From positions 1 through 32,423 of the forward strand of contig JACONI010000098.1 of NCBI GenBank assembly GCA_014323825.1: a stretch of DNA of 32,423 bases. The letters are read 5' to 3'. Under the pieces are notes generated by a model. The model made no database searches and was not told the DNA's origin. It was given only the letters and a program-made list of their open reading frames with translations. Position numbers and translations under genes: made by a program. Shown here one piece after another: positions 7,760 through 16,907 of this stretch (its first letter is position 1; each line of letters starts with the position of its first letter). The stretch comes from Ekhidna sp. (GTDB lineage: Bacteria; Bacteroidota; Bacteroidia; Cytophagales; Cyclobacteriaceae).

Positions 7760-9049
7760 ATGAATAAAATATTTTTAGTTATACAAAGAGAATTTATGAG
7801 CAGGGTAAAGAAGAGATCCTTCTTACTCGCCACAATTCTTGTTCCATTGGTCTTTCCTGCAATAATCATAGGGATGATCTATGTAAAGCAGCAAAGTGAA
7901 GAGAATAAAGAACAAGAAGTTATACAGGTATTAAATGAAAGTGACTTAATAAGCTTCGAGGACTCGGAAAAGTATAAGTATGTGCCTGTAAGTGGGCCCT
8001 TGGACTCAGCAAAAGCTAGCTTTACCAGGTCAGGTGATTTTGCATTATTATACGTTCCTTTGATTACTCCGGAGGATCCGGTCGGAATTTCCTTCTATGC
8101 AAAAACATCGCCCGGCATTAACCTTATGCGATCATTTGAAAGAAACATAGCATCTCAGCTGCGTGATGAAAAGCTAACAATAGCAGGTCTTACCGATGAG
8201 CAACTGGATCAGTTAAAAACAGATGTCTATATCTCCTTATATGATCTTTCTGAGGCCGGAGATGAAAAGAAAAGCGACTCTATGGTTACATCCGCACTAG
8301 GTTATATCACCGGATCGCTGATTTACATTTTCCTTTTTGCTTACGGAACTCAGGTTATGCAGGGAGTAATAGAAGAAAAAGGCAGCCAAGTCGTAGAAGT
8401 TATTGTTTCGACAGTAAAACCGTTCCATATGATGATTGGTAAAGTTGTTGGGGTTGCTTCGGTAGGGATAGTACAGTTTGCGATTTGGATAATTCTGGTG
8501 GGAGTTGTTTGGATAATTGCCGGCGCAATTCCGGGATTAGATTTGTCACAAACTCAGGGAGCAGAATTTAGTAGTGTCCGGGGAGACTCTTCTAATGATA
8601 TACTGGGTATCATTTATGGTATCAATTGGATCCGAATCGCATTCATCTTCTTATTTTATTTTTTGGGTGGTTATTTGCTTTACGGAGCCCTATTTGCCGC
8701 CGTTGGTTCTGCGGTAGATACGCCGGCGGATGCTCAACAGTTTATGATGCCGATAATGCTCCCCATTATCGTAAGCTTCATAGGATTATCCTTGTTTGTC
8801 TTTGAGGAACCTCATGGTACTCCAAGTTTTTGGCTTTCCATGATACCGTTTACTTCTCCTATTGTCATGATGGGTAGAATAGGATTTGGAGTTCCGACTT
8901 GGGAAATTACCCTAAGTATGGTTCTGCTAATCGGAGGATTCATTTTCACGCTTTGGTTAGCAGGAAGAATCTATCGAATAGGTATTCTCATGCATGGTAC
9001 CAAGGTAAACTACAAAGTGCTGGTAAAGTGGTTTATGATGAAGAATTAA
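7760..9049 (+). CDS. ABC-2 type transporter permease, NatB-like
   Basis: This is the membrane half of the exporter encoded with the preceding ATPase gene. The 429-residue protein has the NatB layout. The cytoplasmic start is MNKIFLVIQREFMSRVKKRSF, followed by a first membrane helix at about 22-42. A large extracytoplasmic domain covers about 45-170. Five or six further helices follow, with a characteristic cytoplasmic-side EEKGSQVVEVIVSTVKPFHMMIGK segment between the second and third. The ALFAAVGSAVDTPADAQQFMMP loop is also typical of this ABC-2 subgroup. It presumably works as a dimer with two copies of the ATPase. The exported substrate cannot be told from the sequence. Confidence 0.9.
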   Translation: MNKIFLVIQREFMSRVKKRSFLLATILVPLVFPAIIIGMIYVKQQSEENKEQEVIQVLNESDLISFEDSEKYKYVPVSGPLDSAKASFTRSGDFALLYVPLITPEDPVGISFYAKTSPGINLMRSFERNIASQLRDEKLTIAGLTDEQLDQLKTDVYISLYDLSEAGDEKKSDSMVTSALGYITGSLIYIFLFAYGTQVMQGVIEEKGSQVVEVIVSTVKPFHMMIGKVVGVASVGIVQFAIWIILVGVVWIIAGAIPGLDLSQTQGAEFSSVRGDSSNDILGIIYGINWIRIAFIFLFYFLGGYLLYGALFAAVGSAVDTPADAQQFMMPIMLPIIVSFIGLSLFVFEEPHGTPSFWLSMIPFTSPIVMMGRIGFGVPTWEITLSMVLLIGGFIFTLWLAGRIYRIGILMHGTKVNYKVLVKWFMMKN

Positions 9050-9092
9050 TGAAATCGGTGAACCCTCTTTATTTTTAGCGAAAAGAGTCCGT

Positions 9093-10304
9093 TTGAAGAA
9101 GTTTCAAGAAGCAACTGGAAGAACACTTGCGCTGCCGCGGTACCATTTAAGATGGATTGTAGTAGGGGTTGCTATTTTTATAAGTATTGGCTCCGTTTGG
9201 TACACAAATAGCATAGTGGTCCAAATCCGGGAACGAGAAAGCAGGCAGATGGAGATTTATGCAAGCTCTTTGAAATTTTTAGCCAATGAATCAGAAAATA
9301 TCAGTTTCATCTTGATTCTGGACGAGATCGTAAAGGCCAACCATACGATCCCCGTTATTCTTACTGACGCAAATGGACTGCCTGAATATCATCGAAATCT
9401 ACCAAAAGCGGATCAACGAACCGAAGAGGCTAAAACAGCTTACCTATTGAGGGAGATAGAGAGGATGAAGAAGCAGCATGACCCTATTTCAGTTACGCTG
9501 GCTGATGATAAAGGCAGTACCTATGGTACAAAGTTTATTTACTATAAGAATTCATACCTTCTTAGTCAGCTTAAATACTATCCGTATGTTCAATTATCAG
9601 TCATCGCTCTTTTTGGCATGGTCACATTTTTGGTATTAAATTCACTAAAAAGAGCGGAACAGGACAGGGTCTGGGTGGGGCTGGCAAAGGAAACAGCCCA
9701 CCAGTTAGGCACCCCGCTTTCCTCCTTAATGGCATGGTCCGAATACTTCAAGCAACTTTATCCGGATCAAATTGATGCAATGCTGGAATTCGATAAGGAT
9801 ATTGATCGATTGAAGGTTGTCACAAATCGCTTTTCCGGTATCGGTAGTGAACCACAGCTTTCCAAACGTAACATTACCGAGATCATCGAGGAAGTCGTTT
9901 GTTACCTGGAAAAGCGTTTTTCAAAAAAGATGGTAATGAGTGTTTCTTCTTTTCCGACAAGAGAGATTGAGGCCAAAGTCAACCCATCTTTGTTTGCCTG
10001 GGTAATCGAAAACCTATGTAAAAATGCTGTAGATGCTATGGAAGGAAAAGGTTCAATTGACATTAAAATCTTAAAAGCCAATGAAGGTAGAATTGCCATT
10101 GACGTTTCAGATACAGGTAAAGGTATCGTCAAAAACAAATTAAAGGATGTTTTTAACCCCGGCTACACTACTAAGAAAAGAGGCTGGGGGCTGGGGTTAA
10201 CCCTGGCACATAGAATAGTGGAGCAATACCACGAAGGTAAGATCTTTGTAAAGCATTCGGAAATAAATAAAGGAACGACTTTTCGAATTTACATTAATGG
10301 GTGA
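9093..10304 (+). CDS. Membrane sensor histidine kinase
   Basis: This 403-residue inner-membrane kinase has two membrane helices (about 21-38 and 166-183) flanking an extracytoplasmic sensor of about 125 residues. No HAMP or PAS domain is evident. The H-box is KETAHQLGTPLSSLMAW with phospho-accepting His203. The N-box is ENLCKNAVDAM (306-316), the G1 box DVSDTGKGI (337-345) and the G2 box GWGLGLT (364-370), so all ATP-binding elements are present. The start is TTG at 9093: the frame is open only from 9042, no ATG or GTG lies upstream in it, and the first internal ATG (Met53) would remove the first helix. It follows the ABC pair by 43 bp and may be co-transcribed. No response regulator is adjacent, so the partner and signal are unknown. 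Confidence 0.88.
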   Translation: MKKFQEATGRTLALPRYHLRWIVVGVAIFISIGSVWYTNSIVVQIRERESRQMEIYASSLKFLANESENISFILILDEIVKANHTIPVILTDANGLPEYHRNLPKADQRTEEAKTAYLLREIERMKKQHDPISVTLADDKGSTYGTKFIYYKNSYLLSQLKYYPYVQLSVIALFGMVTFLVLNSLKRAEQDRVWVGLAKETAHQLGTPLSSLMAWSEYFKQLYPDQIDAMLEFDKDIDRLKVVTNRFSGIGSEPQLSKRNITEIIEEVVCYLEKRFSKKMVMSVSSFPTREIEAKVNPSLFAWVIENLCKNAVDAMEGKGSIDIKILKANEGRIAIDVSDTGKGIVKNKLKDVFNPGYTTKKRGWGLGLTLAHRIVEQYHEGKIFVKHSEINKGTTFRIYING

Positions 10305-10363
10305 TTTTGGGTAAAAAACTTGCACAGTAGTTATTTTTAAACTTCAAATCAATTGAAAAACTT

Positions 10364-11008
10364 ATGAATTCCAAAAAAATAACTCTTTTTGCCTGCTTAC
10401 TGTGCAGTGTGATCTTGGCCTTTGGCCAGCAAGAGGCCAACACCCACGACGGGTTTTTTCTGAACTTATCCTTAGGCGCAAGCTTTGGTAAATCCAATGT
10501 GGAGACAACTAGTAATAACGTATCAGATGATTACAATTATGACTTAACAGGTTCGGGTCTGGCCCTTGACCTTTTGATTGGAGGGGCACCTGTTGAAAAC
10601 TTGGCAATACATGCCACACTGGCCGTTGCATCACTCATAGAACCTGAGGTTGACGGTACTGAATTCGGGAATCCTGTTAATTATACTGCCCAAGACATTT
10701 CATTAAACACCGAATTCTTTGGTGTAGGAGCAACGTTCTATACAGCAGACAACCTCTTCTTTTCCCCTAACCTCGGCATAAGTAAAATTAATATCACTGA
10801 TGATGATGGTTCGGAAATAAGTGATTCAGACCGAGGATTTGGTTTTTTGCTCAGAGCAGGCAAAGAATGGTGGGTTGGGGATCAATGGGGTCTGGGCTTT
10901 GCACTGTCTTACAGGGGAGCATTGGGTTCAACAGATATAGAACCCGATCTGGAGGAAGATTGGTCTTCAAATAACTTTTCTGTTTCATTTTCTGCGACCT
11001 TCAATTAG
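10364..11008 (+). CDS. Outer-membrane beta-barrel protein
   Basis: The 214-residue protein starts with a signal peptide (MNSKKITLFACLLCSVILAFG, cleavage likely before QQ). The rest alternates hydrophobic and polar residues with aromatic strand ends, for example FFLNLSLGASFGKS, LALDLLIGG, FFGVGATFYTADNLFFSPNLGIS and WGLGFALSYRG. It ends in NNFSVSFSATFN, where the terminal aromatic-x pattern fits recognition by the Bam complex. Eight strands would fit the size. It resembles the small 'outer membrane beta-barrel' domain proteins common in this phylum, whose function is mostly unknown; a porin-like or structural role is a guess. It stands alone, 59 bp after the kinase gene and 130 bp before atpD. 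Confidence 0.8.
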   Translation: MNSKKITLFACLLCSVILAFGQQEANTHDGFFLNLSLGASFGKSNVETTSNNVSDDYNYDLTGSGLALDLLIGGAPVENLAIHATLAVASLIEPEVDGTEFGNPVNYTAQDISLNTEFFGVGATFYTADNLFFSPNLGISKINITDDDGSEISDSDRGFGFLLRAGKEWWVGDQWGLGFALSYRGALGSTDIEPDLEEDWSSNNFSVSFSATFN

Positions 11009-11090
11009 ACAGCTATCATTTTTTGATATCACCGGACATGCTTTATCAGTGAGCTAAACATAGCTTTTCTTTTAGGGATTTTTACTTTAA

Positions 11091-12647
<1,557 letters not shown>

Positions 12648-12651
12648 TCGT

Positions 12652-12903
12652 ATGTTCTTAGAGATTATAACTCCGGATGAAAAAGTGTTTGAGGGTGAAG
12701 TGATGTATGCCACTTTCCCGGGTGCAGACGGGGTATTCCAAATATTAAATAATCACGCTCCACTCGTGTCGATACTTGGAAAAGGTGATATTAAGTACCG
12801 GCAAGAGAAGGAAAAAGAAGTACATATCTTAGCAGAAGGAGGAGTAGTGGAAGTGAAGAATAATTCAGTAAATGTCCTTTTAGAGAAGATTTACAATGAA
12901 TAG
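12652..12903 (+). CDS. atpC: F0F1 ATP synthase subunit epsilon, short form
   Basis: AtpC sits on the central stalk and couples gamma rotation to the c-ring. The 83 residues cover only the N-terminal beta-sandwich: LEIITPDEKVFEGEV, then FPGADGVFQILNNHAPLVSILGKGDIKY, and ending in LAEGGVVEVKNNSVNVLLEK. The C-terminal two-helix domain that inhibits ATP hydrolysis in E. coli and Bacillus (full length about 130-140 residues) is absent. The stop codon is clear and no frameshift is visible, so this is the natural short form also seen in other Bacteroidota. Inhibition by the epsilon C-terminus therefore cannot operate here. The 4-bp gap to atpD indicates co-translation. Confidence 0.95.
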   Translation: MFLEIITPDEKVFEGEVMYATFPGADGVFQILNNHAPLVSILGKGDIKYRQEKEKEVHILAEGGVVEVKNNSVNVLLEKIYNE

Positions 12904-12958
12904 AAGATAAAATACGGATAGCAGGGATGGAAGCTAATTAGTAAAGTACAATTTTTGA

Positions 12959-14749
12959 TTATTCGGCTGTTTGGCGAATCAACTTATTACGATAAGCATT
13001 GAAAATTCTGGATTTAGAGATAAAACCAACATACTTTCCATCGTCAATGACAGGTAGATTCCATGCTTGTGTTACCTCAAATTTACTCATAACAGATTGC
13101 ATTTTTTCTTGAGTGCTCACACTTGCCGGGGGTTGATTCATTATTGTTCGGATTGTAATTGCCTTTCCGGTATCAGTATCAAACATCATTTCTCTAATGT
13201 CATCCAAAGTAACGATGCCTTTTAGCTCTCTCCGGTCGTTTACTACGGGGAAGATATTTCTTTTACTCTTTTTGACCAATTTTACCAAATCTTCTAATGT
13301 AGCATCCGGATCAATTACTAAAAGATCTTTTTCTATAATTTTCTTCAAGTCAATAAGGCTGAGAACGATTCTATCTTTATCATAAGGTATGAAATCTCCG
13401 GCCTCAATTAGCCCTTTCGTATATATGCTATGTTTTTCAAAATAGGAAATAGTACTAAATGAAATTGCGGAAACAAGCATTAATGGGACAAAAAGAACAT
13501 ATCCGCTTGTAATTTCGGCAATTAAAAAAATAGCCGTGAGAGGTGCATGAAGTACACCGCTCATGACACCACACATCCCTACAAGTGTAAAATTACTCGT
13601 GCTTAAAGTACTTCCGAATAATGTATTGGCAGTAGCTGAAAAAGCATATCCTGTGAGTCCTCCCATGAACAGGGAGGGGGCAAATATCCCTCCGCTGCCT
13701 CCCGCTCCAATGGTGAAAGCCGCAGCGATCGGTTTCACTAATAAGATCAACACTATGAACAGAATCACGGAAATAGTGTCATCGGAAAACCAGTAAAAGA
13801 AACCGTGAAGAAATATTTCTTCCGTAGTGCCGTTTAATAAGCTTTTTATGGTGGTATATCCTTCTCCGTACAATGGCGGAAATGTAAGTATGATAAGCGC
13901 CAGAGAAATACCCCCGATGCAGGTGCGTACAAAATCGTTCTTTATTTTTTGGATAGACCCCTCAAATAAGTACATCATTCTGGTAAAGTAGAGAGATACG
14001 ATTCCACAAATTGCTGCAAAGACTAAGTAGTATCCGGTCTCTTTCGCCTGAAACGAATCGGTTAGTTTGAAACTAAACAATATATCATCTCCCAACAGCA
14101 CTAACGAAACCAGTTGTCCACATACTGAGGCAAGGAGCAGCGGAATGAACCTGCTGATTACCACTTCCGTTAGAATGACTTCCATTGCGAAGATGACACC
14201 GGTCACCGGAGAGTTAAAGATGGCTGAGATAGCTCCTGCTGCACCACACCCTAAAAGAAGGGTCCTTTGTTTATAACTTAGGTGAAACAGTCTTGCCAGG
14301 TTAGACCCAATTGCCGACCCCGTAACAACAATGGGAGCCTCTAAACCAACAGACCCTCCAAAACCAACGGTAATGGCACTGGTAACCATTCTCGAATACA
14401 TTCCGGTTTTCCGAATGATACTGGAGTTTTTGGAAATCGCATATAGAATTTGAGTGATACCGTGACCCAGTTTTTCTCTGAAAAGGTATTTGGAAATAAT
14501 GACTGTCAGGATGATACCAATAAACGGATAAACGAGGTATAAGTAATTAAAACCGAAAAGATTCAGGCTTATCTCAAGGTACTTCATTAGTTCATGCACA
14601 GCACTTTTTAAGATAACGGCTGCGAGTCCGGAGAAGACCCCTATTAAGCCTGCTATGATCAACAAAAAATTGTTATCACTGATGTTTTTCATTCTCCACA
14701 CCAGAAATTTGACAATCAGACGGCCGGTTTTTGATGATTTTTGAGCCAT
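12959..14749 (-). CDS. ClC-family chloride channel/transporter with CBS pair
   Basis: ClC proteins are homodimeric anion channels or H+/Cl- antiporters of the inner membrane. This one has 596 residues: a ClC membrane domain (about 25-440) and two CBS domains (about 475-525 and 533-585) that usually bind adenine nucleotides. Anion-path motifs are LGHGITQ (94-100; usually GSGIPE), GSVGLEAP (132-139, with gating Glu137 present), FNSPVTGVIFAMEV (179-191), GGSGGIFAP (350-358) and a Tyr at 443. At the place of the internal proton glutamate of E. coli ClC (Glu203) my hand alignment puts Val191, which would favour a passive channel. The gene follows map by 12 bp on the same strand and is probably co-transcribed with it. 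Confidence 0.93.
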   Translation of the reverse strand: MAQKSSKTGRLIVKFLVWRMKNISDNNFLLIIAGLIGVFSGLAAVILKSAVHELMKYLEISLNLFGFNYLYLVYPFIGIILTVIISKYLFREKLGHGITQILYAISKNSSIIRKTGMYSRMVTSAITVGFGGSVGLEAPIVVTGSAIGSNLARLFHLSYKQRTLLLGCGAAGAISAIFNSPVTGVIFAMEVILTEVVISRFIPLLLASVCGQLVSLVLLGDDILFSFKLTDSFQAKETGYYLVFAAICGIVSLYFTRMMYLFEGSIQKIKNDFVRTCIGGISLALIILTFPPLYGEGYTTIKSLLNGTTEEIFLHGFFYWFSDDTISVILFIVLILLVKPIAAAFTIGAGGSGGIFAPSLFMGGLTGYAFSATANTLFGSTLSTSNFTLVGMCGVMSGVLHAPLTAIFLIAEITSGYVLFVPLMLVSAISFSTISYFEKHSIYTKGLIEAGDFIPYDKDRIVLSLIDLKKIIEKDLLVIDPDATLEDLVKLVKKSKRNIFPVVNDRRELKGIVTLDDIREMMFDTDTGKAITIRTIMNQPPASVSTQEKMQSVMSKFEVTQAWNLPVIDDGKYVGFISKSRIFNAYRNKLIRQTAE

Positions 14750-14761
14750 TATAAAGGTAAA

Positions 14762-15553
14762 TCAGATCACCACTGCATTCTTTTTTGATAAAGCCTTTTC
14801 TATGAAATCGAAAGTTGAAAGCACTTCCGGTTTTCCATTAACTACTGCAACATTGTGTTCAAAATGAGCAGATGGTTTTTTATCTGCCGTGGCAATTGTC
14901 CAACCATCGTCAAGTTGTATCACGCCTCGTGCACCCATATTGATCATAGGCTCGATGGCAACTACCAATCCCTCCTGAATTTTACTTCCTTTGCCTCTTT
15001 TCCCAAAGTTTGGAACCTCAGGAGATTCGTGCATTTTCTTTCCAAGTCCATGGCCAACCAATTCCCGTACCACTCCGTATCCATGCTTTTCGGCGTGCTG
15101 CTGAATGACAAAACCCACATCTCCAATCCTATTTCCGGCAACTAATTGAGCGATTCCCAGATCAAGACACTCTTTGGTTACTTTCAGTAATTGCTTTACT
15201 TCTTGCTTTATTTCCCCGACAGCAAATGTGTAAGCGTGATCTCCGTAGAACTCATTTTTTAAAACGCCGATATCAACTCCGACTATATCACCTTCTTCCA
15301 ATGGTTGATCGGTGGGAACACCATGAACGACCTGCTCATTGACCGAGGTGATAATGGAATTCGGATAGTCATACAAACCCAGAAATCCGGGAACAGCCCC
15401 ATGATCTCTCATAAATTCGTCTGCTTTTTTGTCCAGTTGAAGAGGGGTAATGCCAGGCTCTATTAACTCAGCCATCAGTCCGAGTGTTCTTGAGACAATC
15501 CGGGCACTTTCTCTTATGAAGTCTATCTCCCGGGCTGTTTTGTACTTGATCAT
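14762..15553 (-). CDS. map: Methionine aminopeptidase, type I
   Basis: Map removes the initiator methionine from nascent proteins in the cytoplasm and is normally essential. The correct start is the ATG at 15553, giving 263 residues beginning MIKYKTAREIDFIRESARIV, the normal N-terminus. The frame runs open for another 72 codons upstream, but these are the translated 21-bp repeats (SVTGLLF and variants) and unrelated sequence. All five metal ligands are present: Asp94 (VGVDIG), Asp105 (YGDHAY), His168 (VGHGLG), Glu201 (AIEPM) and Glu232 (HFEHN). Substrate-contacting His77 and His175 are also present. A TACTTTTG -7 element lies only 6 nt upstream of the ATG, so the mRNA may be leaderless. In many bacteria map sits among ribosomal protein genes; here it precedes a ClC gene instead. 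Confidence 0.96.
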   Translation of the reverse strand: MIKYKTAREIDFIRESARIVSRTLGLMAELIEPGITPLQLDKKADEFMRDHGAVPGFLGLYDYPNSIITSVNEQVVHGVPTDQPLEEGDIVGVDIGVLKNEFYGDHAYTFAVGEIKQEVKQLLKVTKECLDLGIAQLVAGNRIGDVGFVIQQHAEKHGYGVVRELVGHGLGKKMHESPEVPNFGKRGKGSKIQEGLVVAIEPMINMGARGVIQLDDGWTIATADKKPSAHFEHNVAVVNGKPEVLSTFDFIEKALSKKNAVVI

Positions 15554-15559
15554 AGTGCG

Positions 15560-15567
15560 CAAAAGTA
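15560..15567 (-). promoter_or_regulatory. map -7 promoter element, probably giving a leaderless mRNA
   Basis: On the minus strand TACTTTTG matches TAnnTTTG. It ends 6 nt before the map ATG, so transcription would begin at or next to the start codon. The -33 position falls in the first unit of the 21-bp repeat array and has no clean TTTG. Confidence 0.55.
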
Positions 15568-15571
15568 CAAA

Positions 15572-15676
15572 CAATAACCCCGTAACGCTGAACAATAACC
15601 CCGTAACGCTCAAGGATAACCCCGTAATGCTCAAGAATAACCCCGTAACGCTCAACAATAACCCCGGAACGTGCTG
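15572..15676. repeat. 21-bp tandem repeat, five copies, upstream of map
   Basis: Five consecutive units of exactly 21 bp occur, with ATAACCCC at 15574, 15595, 15616, 15637 and 15658. The consensus core is ATAACCCCGTAACGCT, with 1-3 changes between units; the last is the most diverged. The first unit begins 5 nt upstream of the map -7 element. Confidence 0.95.
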
Positions 15677-15692
15677 CAAGAACCCCCCGAAG

Positions 15693-15725
15693 AATCTGCG
15701 TCCATCTGCGCCATTAGCGGGAGAA
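15693..15725. repeat. Interspersed 'CTGCGTCC...GCGGGAGA' repeat fragment
   Basis: The sequence ATCTGCGTCCATCTGCG followed by a GCGGGAGAA end recurs in diverged form at 21563-21597 and, as its end only, at 21959-21974. This suggests a dispersed intergenic repeat family. Confidence 0.45.
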
Positions 15726-15763
15726 GAATATAAAGAGGAATCCACAAGCCGGACAGGCAAGAG

Positions 15764-15826
15764 CAGCAACCCTCAAGGTTTAAGTAAACAACTCCCTTTT
15801 GGAAAGTTTCCACCTTTCCAAAAGTT
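15764..15826. repeat. Long direct repeat, upstream copy, with internal hairpin
   Basis: This 63-bp segment starts CAGCAACCCTCAAGG and recurs almost unchanged at 16483-16546, so the two copies bracket the coiled-coil gene. Its 3' half is a hairpin: CTTTTGGAAAG (15796-15806), a 7-nt loop, then CTTTCCAAAAG (15814-15824). Confidence 0.9.
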
Positions 15827-15945
15827 GCTTAGCAGGATGCTGATATCCCTCTCTAAAAAAAATACCTCTATAAAAATAATAAAAATGGTATATTTACACA
15901 TAGCAAAAATTACTACATATAAGTGTACGACTGCCCTTAATTATT

Positions 15946-16401
15946 ATGAATACCATAGAAATATTAAATCGGCTTGAAGGGGTGAGGTTCACTCCCGAAC
16001 AAGCTCGTGTCATCAGTGAAATTTTTGAAGATCATCATACGCAGATAGCGACAAGGGACGATATGAAAATCCTCCGGGAGGAGCTAAAAAATACGGTTAC
16101 TAAGGATGAATTAAAAGCTTTATGGGAAGAGCTAAAAGTCATGCGGGAGGATTTTAAACACATGGCTACTAAGGATGAATTAAAAGCTTTATGGGAAGAG
16201 CTAAAAGCCATGCGGGAGGATTTTAAACACATGGCTACTAAGGATGAGTTAAAAGCCATGCGGGAGGATTTTAAATACATGGTCACTAAAGATGAATTGC
16301 ATGCGGGCATTGCTAGAGCCAAGTACGATTTGGTGCGGTGGATTGTTGGTGCGGTCATCGCGAATGGGCTGATTGCGACACTTTTGAAATTCTTTGCGTA
16401 A
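15946..16401 (+). CDS. Small coiled-coil repeat protein with C-terminal membrane helix
   Basis: I do not recognise a characterised function. The 151-residue protein has an N-terminal helical segment (MNTIEILNRLEGVRFTPEQA), then a charged coiled coil made of a 23-residue repeat around TKDELKALWEELK and MREDFKHMA. A shortened last copy lacks the seven residues of KALWEEL. The protein ends in one hydrophobic helix (IVGAVIANGLIATLLKFFA, about 132-150), so it is probably a tail-anchored membrane protein. The layout resembles Bdr/DUF1640-type coiled-coil proteins found in variable copy number in several bacteria. The gene is bracketed by a long direct repeat. Its internal 69-bp DNA repeats are nearly identical, so coil length could change by recombination. 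Confidence 0.75.
   Translation: MNTIEILNRLEGVRFTPEQARVISEIFEDHHTQIATRDDMKILREELKNTVTKDELKALWEELKVMREDFKHMATKDELKALWEELKAMREDFKHMATKDELKAMREDFKYMVTKDELHAGIARAKYDLVRWIVGAVIANGLIATLLKFFA
16102..16291. repeat. 69-bp intragenic tandem repeat in the coiled-coil gene
   Basis: AAGGATGA begins units at 16102, 16171 and 16240, exactly 69 bp apart. The next equivalent site is 48 bp on (16288), a unit shortened by exactly 21 bp (7 codons). All lengths keep frame. Confidence 0.93.
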
Positions 16402-16427
16402 CCTTATCCTTACGACAGCACCACAGC

Positions 16428-16460
16428 AACCTCCAAGGTTTCCCAACACCTTGAAGGTTT
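16428..16460. repeat. AACCTNNAAGGTT-type inverted repeat, copy 1
   Basis: AACCTCCAAGG and CCTTGAAGGTT pair with one mismatch across a short loop. It lies 26 bp after the coiled-coil gene stop and could end its transcript, although no T-run follows. Confidence 0.75.
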
Positions 16461-16482
16461 AACCAACGAGACGACAGCAACA

Positions 16483-16546
16483 CAGCAACCCTCAAGGCTT
16501 AAGTAAACAACTCCCTTTTGGAAAGTTTCCAACCTTTCCAAAAGTT
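16483..16546. repeat. Long direct repeat, downstream copy
   Basis: This is the second copy of the repeat at 15764-15826, with the same hairpin (CTTTTGGAAAG at 16515-16525, CTTTCCAAAAG at 16534-16544) and only a few changes. It sits 81 bp after the coiled-coil gene. Confidence 0.9.
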
Positions 16547-16597
16547 CCCTGTCCATCCTAAAATCAAGTAAATCCTGTTCAAGACCACCACCATAGC

Positions 16598-16630
16598 AAC
16601 CTCCAAGGTTTCCCAACACCTTGGAGGTTT
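16598..16630. repeat. AACCTNNAAGGTT-type inverted repeat, copy 2
   Basis: AACCTCCAAGG and CCTTGGAGGTT form a perfect 11-bp stem with a 10-nt loop. The surrounding sequence duplicates that of copy 1 at 16428. Confidence 0.85.
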
Positions 16631-16657
16631 AACCAACGAGACGACAGCACCACAAAA

Positions 16658-16693
16658 AAAACCTCCAAGGTTTCCTAAAACCTTGGAGGTTTT
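16658..16693. repeat. AACCTNNAAGGTT-type inverted repeat, copy 3
   Basis: AAAACCTCCAAGGTTT, loop CCTA, AAACCTTGGAGGTTTT form a perfect 16-bp stem ending in T residues. It could act as a terminator just upstream of the next promoter, insulating the large secreted-protein gene. Confidence 0.85.
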
Positions 16694-16710
16694 AAAAAAG
16701 ATTAAATAAC

Positions 16711-16744
16711 TTTTGGATGTTTAAAAAATCAAATGATACATTTG
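16711..16744 (+). promoter_or_regulatory. Bacteroidota-type promoter for the large T9SS protein
   Basis: TTTTG (16711-16715), a 21-nt spacer and TACATTTG (16737-16744) match the TTTG-N19-21-TAnnTTTG consensus of the Bacteroidota primary sigma factor. Transcription would start near 16750, giving a leader of about 155 nt that contains the AAAAC repeat. Confidence 0.65.
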
Positions 16745-16837
16745 CACAATGACATGATACAAAATGTATGAATATTGTCTACGAAATCAATTGGATAATC
16801 TTTAAATTACATAGACATGCTTATTCTCGAATTTACT

Positions 16838-16896
16838 AAAACAAAACAAAACAAAACAAAACAAAACAAAACAAAACAAAACAAAACAAAACAAAA
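16838..16896 (+). repeat. Pentanucleotide repeat (AAAAC)11 next to a start codon
   Basis: Eleven perfect AAAAC units (16838-16892) plus AAAA end 11 nt before the ATG at 16908. They lie between the predicted promoter and the start codon, inside the expected 5' leader. Such a perfect short repeat is prone to slipped-strand length change. Confidence 0.97.
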
Positions 16897-16907
16897 TTCC
16901 AGCGGTC

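Larger units (their letters stand above)
15554..15945. other. Repeat-rich intergenic region between map and the coiled-coil gene
   Basis: The divergent intergenic stretch holds the map -7 element, a five-copy 21-bp tandem array, an interspersed 'CTGCGTCC' fragment (15693-15725) and a long direct repeat with a hairpin (15764-15826) that recurs after the coiled-coil gene. An AT-rich segment (15846-15945) contains TATATTTA at 15889-15896, a weak -7-like site for the coiled-coil gene. No further gene is seen. Confidence 0.7.
16402..16907. other. Repeat- and hairpin-rich leader region of the large T9SS protein gene
   Basis: No gene is supported. The first 300 bp are nested direct repeats and hairpins (16428-16693). 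The rest holds the promoter (16711-16744), about 90 nt of AT-rich leader and the AAAAC repeat. A unit running from AGCAACCTCC to ACGACAGCA occurs twice (16426-16479 and 16596-16649). Confidence 0.7.

Noticed and set aside
6812-10304. ABC transporter plus kinase as a Bce-type antibiotic-sensing module
   Set aside because: The ATPase and permease are NatA/NatB-like, not BceAB-like. The kinase has a large extracytoplasmic sensor, not the short intramembrane type, and no response regulator is adjacent.
15554-15769. 72-codon N-terminal extension of the methionine aminopeptidase
   Set aside because: It translates the 21-bp tandem array (SVTGLLF-type heptads) because 21 is a multiple of 3. Map proteins begin at MIKYKTAREI, and a promoter -7 element sits between the array and that ATG.
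15450-15977. Plus-strand frame across the map 5' end and the tandem array
   Set aside because: It is antisense to map and to the repeats (NNPVTL repeats), with no domain or start signal, and it overlaps the start of the coiled-coil gene.
15572-16693. CRISPR-like arrays
   Set aside because: The 21-bp units are directly adjacent with no spacers, the other repeats are inverted or irregularly spaced, and no cas gene is in the window.
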